DNA of 6,999 nt from contig CAZBZG010000252.1 of assembly GCA_964496245.1 (NCBI GenBank), forward strand, positions 1 to 6,999. Direction: 5' to 3'. Source of the DNA: CAZBZG01 sp964496245. Lineage in GTDB: Bacteria; Planctomycetota; SZUA-567. Positions 5,680-6,999 of the stretch are shown here, one piece after another; positions within the stretch are counted from its first letter, which is position 1; each line of letters starts with the position of its first letter. The position numbers and the translations under genes were made by a program. The notes below the pieces were generated by a model that was not told the origin of the DNA, did no database searches, and saw only the letters and a program-made list of their open reading frames with translations.

Positions 5680-5785
5680 ACGGAGGCTGCTCCGGACACA
5701 GACCGCTCCTCCGGGGCCGCCAAGGGAAGGAACCCGTTGGGAGTCTGACAGGAGCGGCGTTCGGTTGGAAGAAGGAGGATCGACC
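5680..5785 (+). promoter_or_regulatory. Leader of the Hsp20 operon with competing complementary segments
   Basis: Several complementary segments lie here. CGGAG (5681-5685) and CTCCG (5690-5694) form a 5-bp hairpin. CCGCTCCT (5703-5710) and AGGAGCGG (5750-5757) form a perfect 8-bp stem. Inside it, CCAAGGG (5720-5726) pairs with CCC and TTGG (5733-5740) around one bulged G. TCCTCC (5707-5712) can instead pair with GGAGGA (5774-5779), which is the ribosome site of the first Hsp20 gene, or with upstream GGAGG. Hsp20 genes are often controlled by RNA thermometers, so a temperature-sensitive leader is possible. However, the 8-bp stem looks stronger than the one hiding the ribosome site, so a switch is speculative. 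Confidence 0.4.
5773..5778 (+). promoter_or_regulatory. Ribosome binding site deciding the first Hsp20 start
   Basis: AGGAGG is seven bases upstream of the ATG at 5786. It favours that start over a TTG at 5765 in the same frame, whose extra residues would be encoded by the ribosome site itself. Confidence 0.8.
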
Positions 5786-6223
5786 ATGTACTGGAACATG
5801 CCTGATCAATGGGGGTCGGTTCTTGGCGAGGTGGACCGGCTCCGTCGCGGACTGGATCGCCTCATGGCAGGCGCTCCCCGCTGGGCGCAGGCGCCCTACC
5901 CCGCCGTCAACCTGTGGACGGACGAGGACAAGCTCGGGCTCACGGCAGAGCTGCCAGGGTTCGCGACAAAGGACATCGACGTCGCGGTCCATGGCAGAAC
6001 CCTGACCCTCAGCGGAAGCGTGAAGCAGAAGGAGCCGGAGGAGAAGCACAAGTACCATCGCCGCGAACGGGAACGGACCGGCTTCCATCGGACCATCGAG
6101 CTGCCGCACGAAGTCGACGCGGACAAGGTGGAAGCCAAGCTCGAGAAGGGCATCCTGGCCGTGGTGCTGCCGCGCGCGGAACAGGACAAGCCCAAGCGCA
6201 TCTCGGTCAAGGCCCGCGACTGA
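5786..6223 (+). CDS. Hsp20/alpha-crystallin small heat-shock protein, first of three
   Basis: This 145-residue protein is a typical bacterial small heat-shock protein, an ATP-independent cytosolic chaperone that holds unfolding proteins in oligomers. A short amphipathic N-terminal arm ('LGEVDRLRRGLDRLM', 13-27) leads into the alpha-crystallin domain at about 38-130: 'PAVNLWTDEDKL' (39-50), 'AELPGF' (54-59), 'LTLSG' (73-77), an arginine-rich 'YHRRERERTGFHRTIELP' (90-107), and the signature 'GILAVVLP' (122-129). A short tail 'RISV' (138-141) is an I-x-V form of the C-terminal I-x-I motif that docks into neighbouring subunits. It is the promoter-proximal gene of the cluster, 34 bp before the next Hsp20 gene. 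Confidence 0.96.
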   Translation: MYWNMPDQWGSVLGEVDRLRRGLDRLMAGAPRWAQAPYPAVNLWTDEDKLGLTAELPGFATKDIDVAVHGRTLTLSGSVKQKEPEEKHKYHRRERERTGFHRTIELPHEVDADKVEAKLEKGILAVVLPRAEQDKPKRISVKARD

Positions 6224-6257
6224 CGCGGCAGATGAGAGAGCAGAAGGAGGAACCATC

Positions 6258-6668
6258 ATGACAGCCACAACAGACGTCCAGAAGCACGAGAAGAAGGAGA
6301 TGACGCAGCGGGAAGGCACGGAGCGCACGCAGGACCGCCGTGTGTTCGTGCCGCGAGCGGACATCTACGAGACCGACGAAGCGATCCACGTGATCGCCAA
6401 CATGGCCGGCGTGGACGAAGACGCGGTGGACATCACGCTCGAGCGGAACGAACTGACGATCCGAGGGCGGGTGGCCCCGCAGTCGCCCGACGGCATGTCG
6501 CTCCTCTACAGCGAGTATGCCGTGGGCGACTACGAACGGCGCTTCGTGCTGTCGGAGGAGATCGATCGCGAGGGCATCGACGCCGTGGTCCGGGACGGCG
6601 TGCTCGACCTGACGCTCCCCAAGAGCAAGGACGCCAGGTCCCGCCGCATCCCGATCAAGTCCGCGTGA
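6258..6668 (+). CDS. Hsp20/alpha-crystallin small heat-shock protein, second of three
   Basis: This 136-residue small heat-shock protein has a polar, charged N-terminal arm (1-29, rich in K, E, R and T) with none of the hydrophobic arm of the first copy. The alpha-crystallin domain spans about 30-121: 'VPRADIYETDEAIHVIANMAGV' region (31-52), 'LTIRG' (66-70), 'YSEYAVGDYERRFVLSEEID' region (84-103) and 'GVLDLTLPK' (114-122). The tail 'IPI' (131-133) is a canonical I-x-I motif. The family usually has DMPGV where this has NMAGV, a small change in a loop. AGGAGG lies seven bases before the ATG. It differs enough from the first copy to be an old paralog of another subfamily, so mixed oligomers or client specialisation are possible. 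Confidence 0.96.
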   Translation: MTATTDVQKHEKKEMTQREGTERTQDRRVFVPRADIYETDEAIHVIANMAGVDEDAVDITLERNELTIRGRVAPQSPDGMSLLYSEYAVGDYERRFVLSEEIDREGIDAVVRDGVLDLTLPKSKDARSRRIPIKSA

Positions 6669-6720
6669 CAGGGACGCCAAGCAATCGAACACTTGTCTGC
6701 ACGGAAAGGAGGGCTGCATC

Positions 6721-6999
6721 ATGACCATCCGTGATCTGGTCCCCTGGAACTGGGGCAAGAAGCAGGCGCCGGCCGAGCGGCGCGAACAGGAAGATCCGTT
6801 CCGTGAACTCCAGCAGCGGATGAATCGGCTCTTCGACGACTTCTGGGGCGATGTCGGACGCTTCGATCTGGACCGCTGGGGTACGCCGCCCTGGGGGGCG
6901 CTCGGCGAGTTCGCGCCCAAGGTCGACGTCTGCGAGACGGACGACGCCATCCAGGTCAAGGCCGAGCTGCCCGGCATGGGCGAGGATGACATCCAGGTC
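6721..6999 (+). CDS. Hsp20/alpha-crystallin small heat-shock protein, third of three (3' end cut)
   Basis: A frame opens at the ATG at 6721 and stays open to the window edge (93 residues), preceded by AGGAGG (6707-6712) eight bases upstream. The N-terminal arm 'MTIRDLVPWNWGKK' followed by 'DPFRELQQRMNRLFDDFW' (25-42) is typical of the bacterial Hsp20 class with a longer hydrophobic arm. The alpha-crystallin domain begins at about 65 ('APKVDVCETDDAIQVKAELPG', 65-85) and is cut in its first strands. The C-terminal signature and I-x-I motif lie beyond the window. It sits 52 bp after the second Hsp20 gene on the same strand, so it is most likely in the same operon. The arm differs from those of the other two copies. 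Confidence 0.93.
   Translation, partial: MTIRDLVPWNWGKKQAPAERREQEDPFRELQQRMNRLFDDFWGDVGRFDLDRWGTPPWGALGEFAPKVDVCETDDAIQVKAELPGMGEDDIQV

Noticed and set aside
5290..5723. Small open frames of 73-98 codons in the long intergenic region
   Set aside because: No ribosome sites, no domains, and Arg/Ala/Pro-rich composition as expected by chance at this GC content.
5579..6364. 261-codon open frame on the minus strand
   Set aside because: Antisense of two Hsp20 genes and their promoter region, with no family motifs.

Overview
The window is GC-rich bacterial chromosome with long antisense open frames, as expected at this composition. No rRNA, tRNA, CRISPR array, insertion sequence or phage gene is visible. 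The gene mix points to a PVC-type bacterium (Lentisphaerota, Kiritimatiellota, Verrucomicrobiota or Planctomycetota) or another large-genome environmental bacterium: a URO-D-like protein beside an AraC regulator, a Gfo/Idh/MocA oxidoreductase, a COG1031-type radical SAM protein and a cluster of small heat-shock proteins. This placement is inferred from gene families only and is tentative.

Layout: (1) 3-863 (+) is the C-terminal part of a radical SAM protein of the COG1031 type; its Fe-S cysteine motif lies left of the window. (2) 946-2097 (-) is a URO-D/MtaA-like protein, convergent with the radical SAM gene. (3) 2305-3093 (+) is an AraC-family regulator divergent from it. The 207-bp divergent region holds a consensus sigma-70 promoter for the regulator, so close to its ATG that the mRNA is probably leaderless, and a 22-bp-phased direct repeat that could be the AraC operator. 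(4) 3105-3177, between convergent genes, holds an inverted pair of REP-like 26-nt palindromic units whose stems differ by compensatory changes. (5) 3223-3867 (-) is a TVP38/DedA-like (VTT domain) membrane protein. (6) 3972-5195 (-) is a Gfo/Idh/MocA-type oxidoreductase with its own sigma-70-like promoter. (7) 5196-5785 is a long non-coding region with a sigma-54-like promoter and a leader rich in complementary segments. (8) 5786-6223, 6258-6668 and 6721-6999 (+, last one cut) are three tandem Hsp20/alpha-crystallin genes, each with a strong Shine-Dalgarno sequence.

How the parts fit: the AraC regulator probably controls the divergent URO-D-like gene and perhaps itself. The oxidoreductase may belong to the same small-molecule or sugar catabolic context, but nothing in the sequence fixes a substrate. 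The three Hsp20 genes look like one stress operon making related but divergent ATP-independent holdases. The most notable signals are the covarying REP-like pair, the predicted leaderless regulator with its operator, and the sigma-54-like promoter plus structured leader before the Hsp20 operon.
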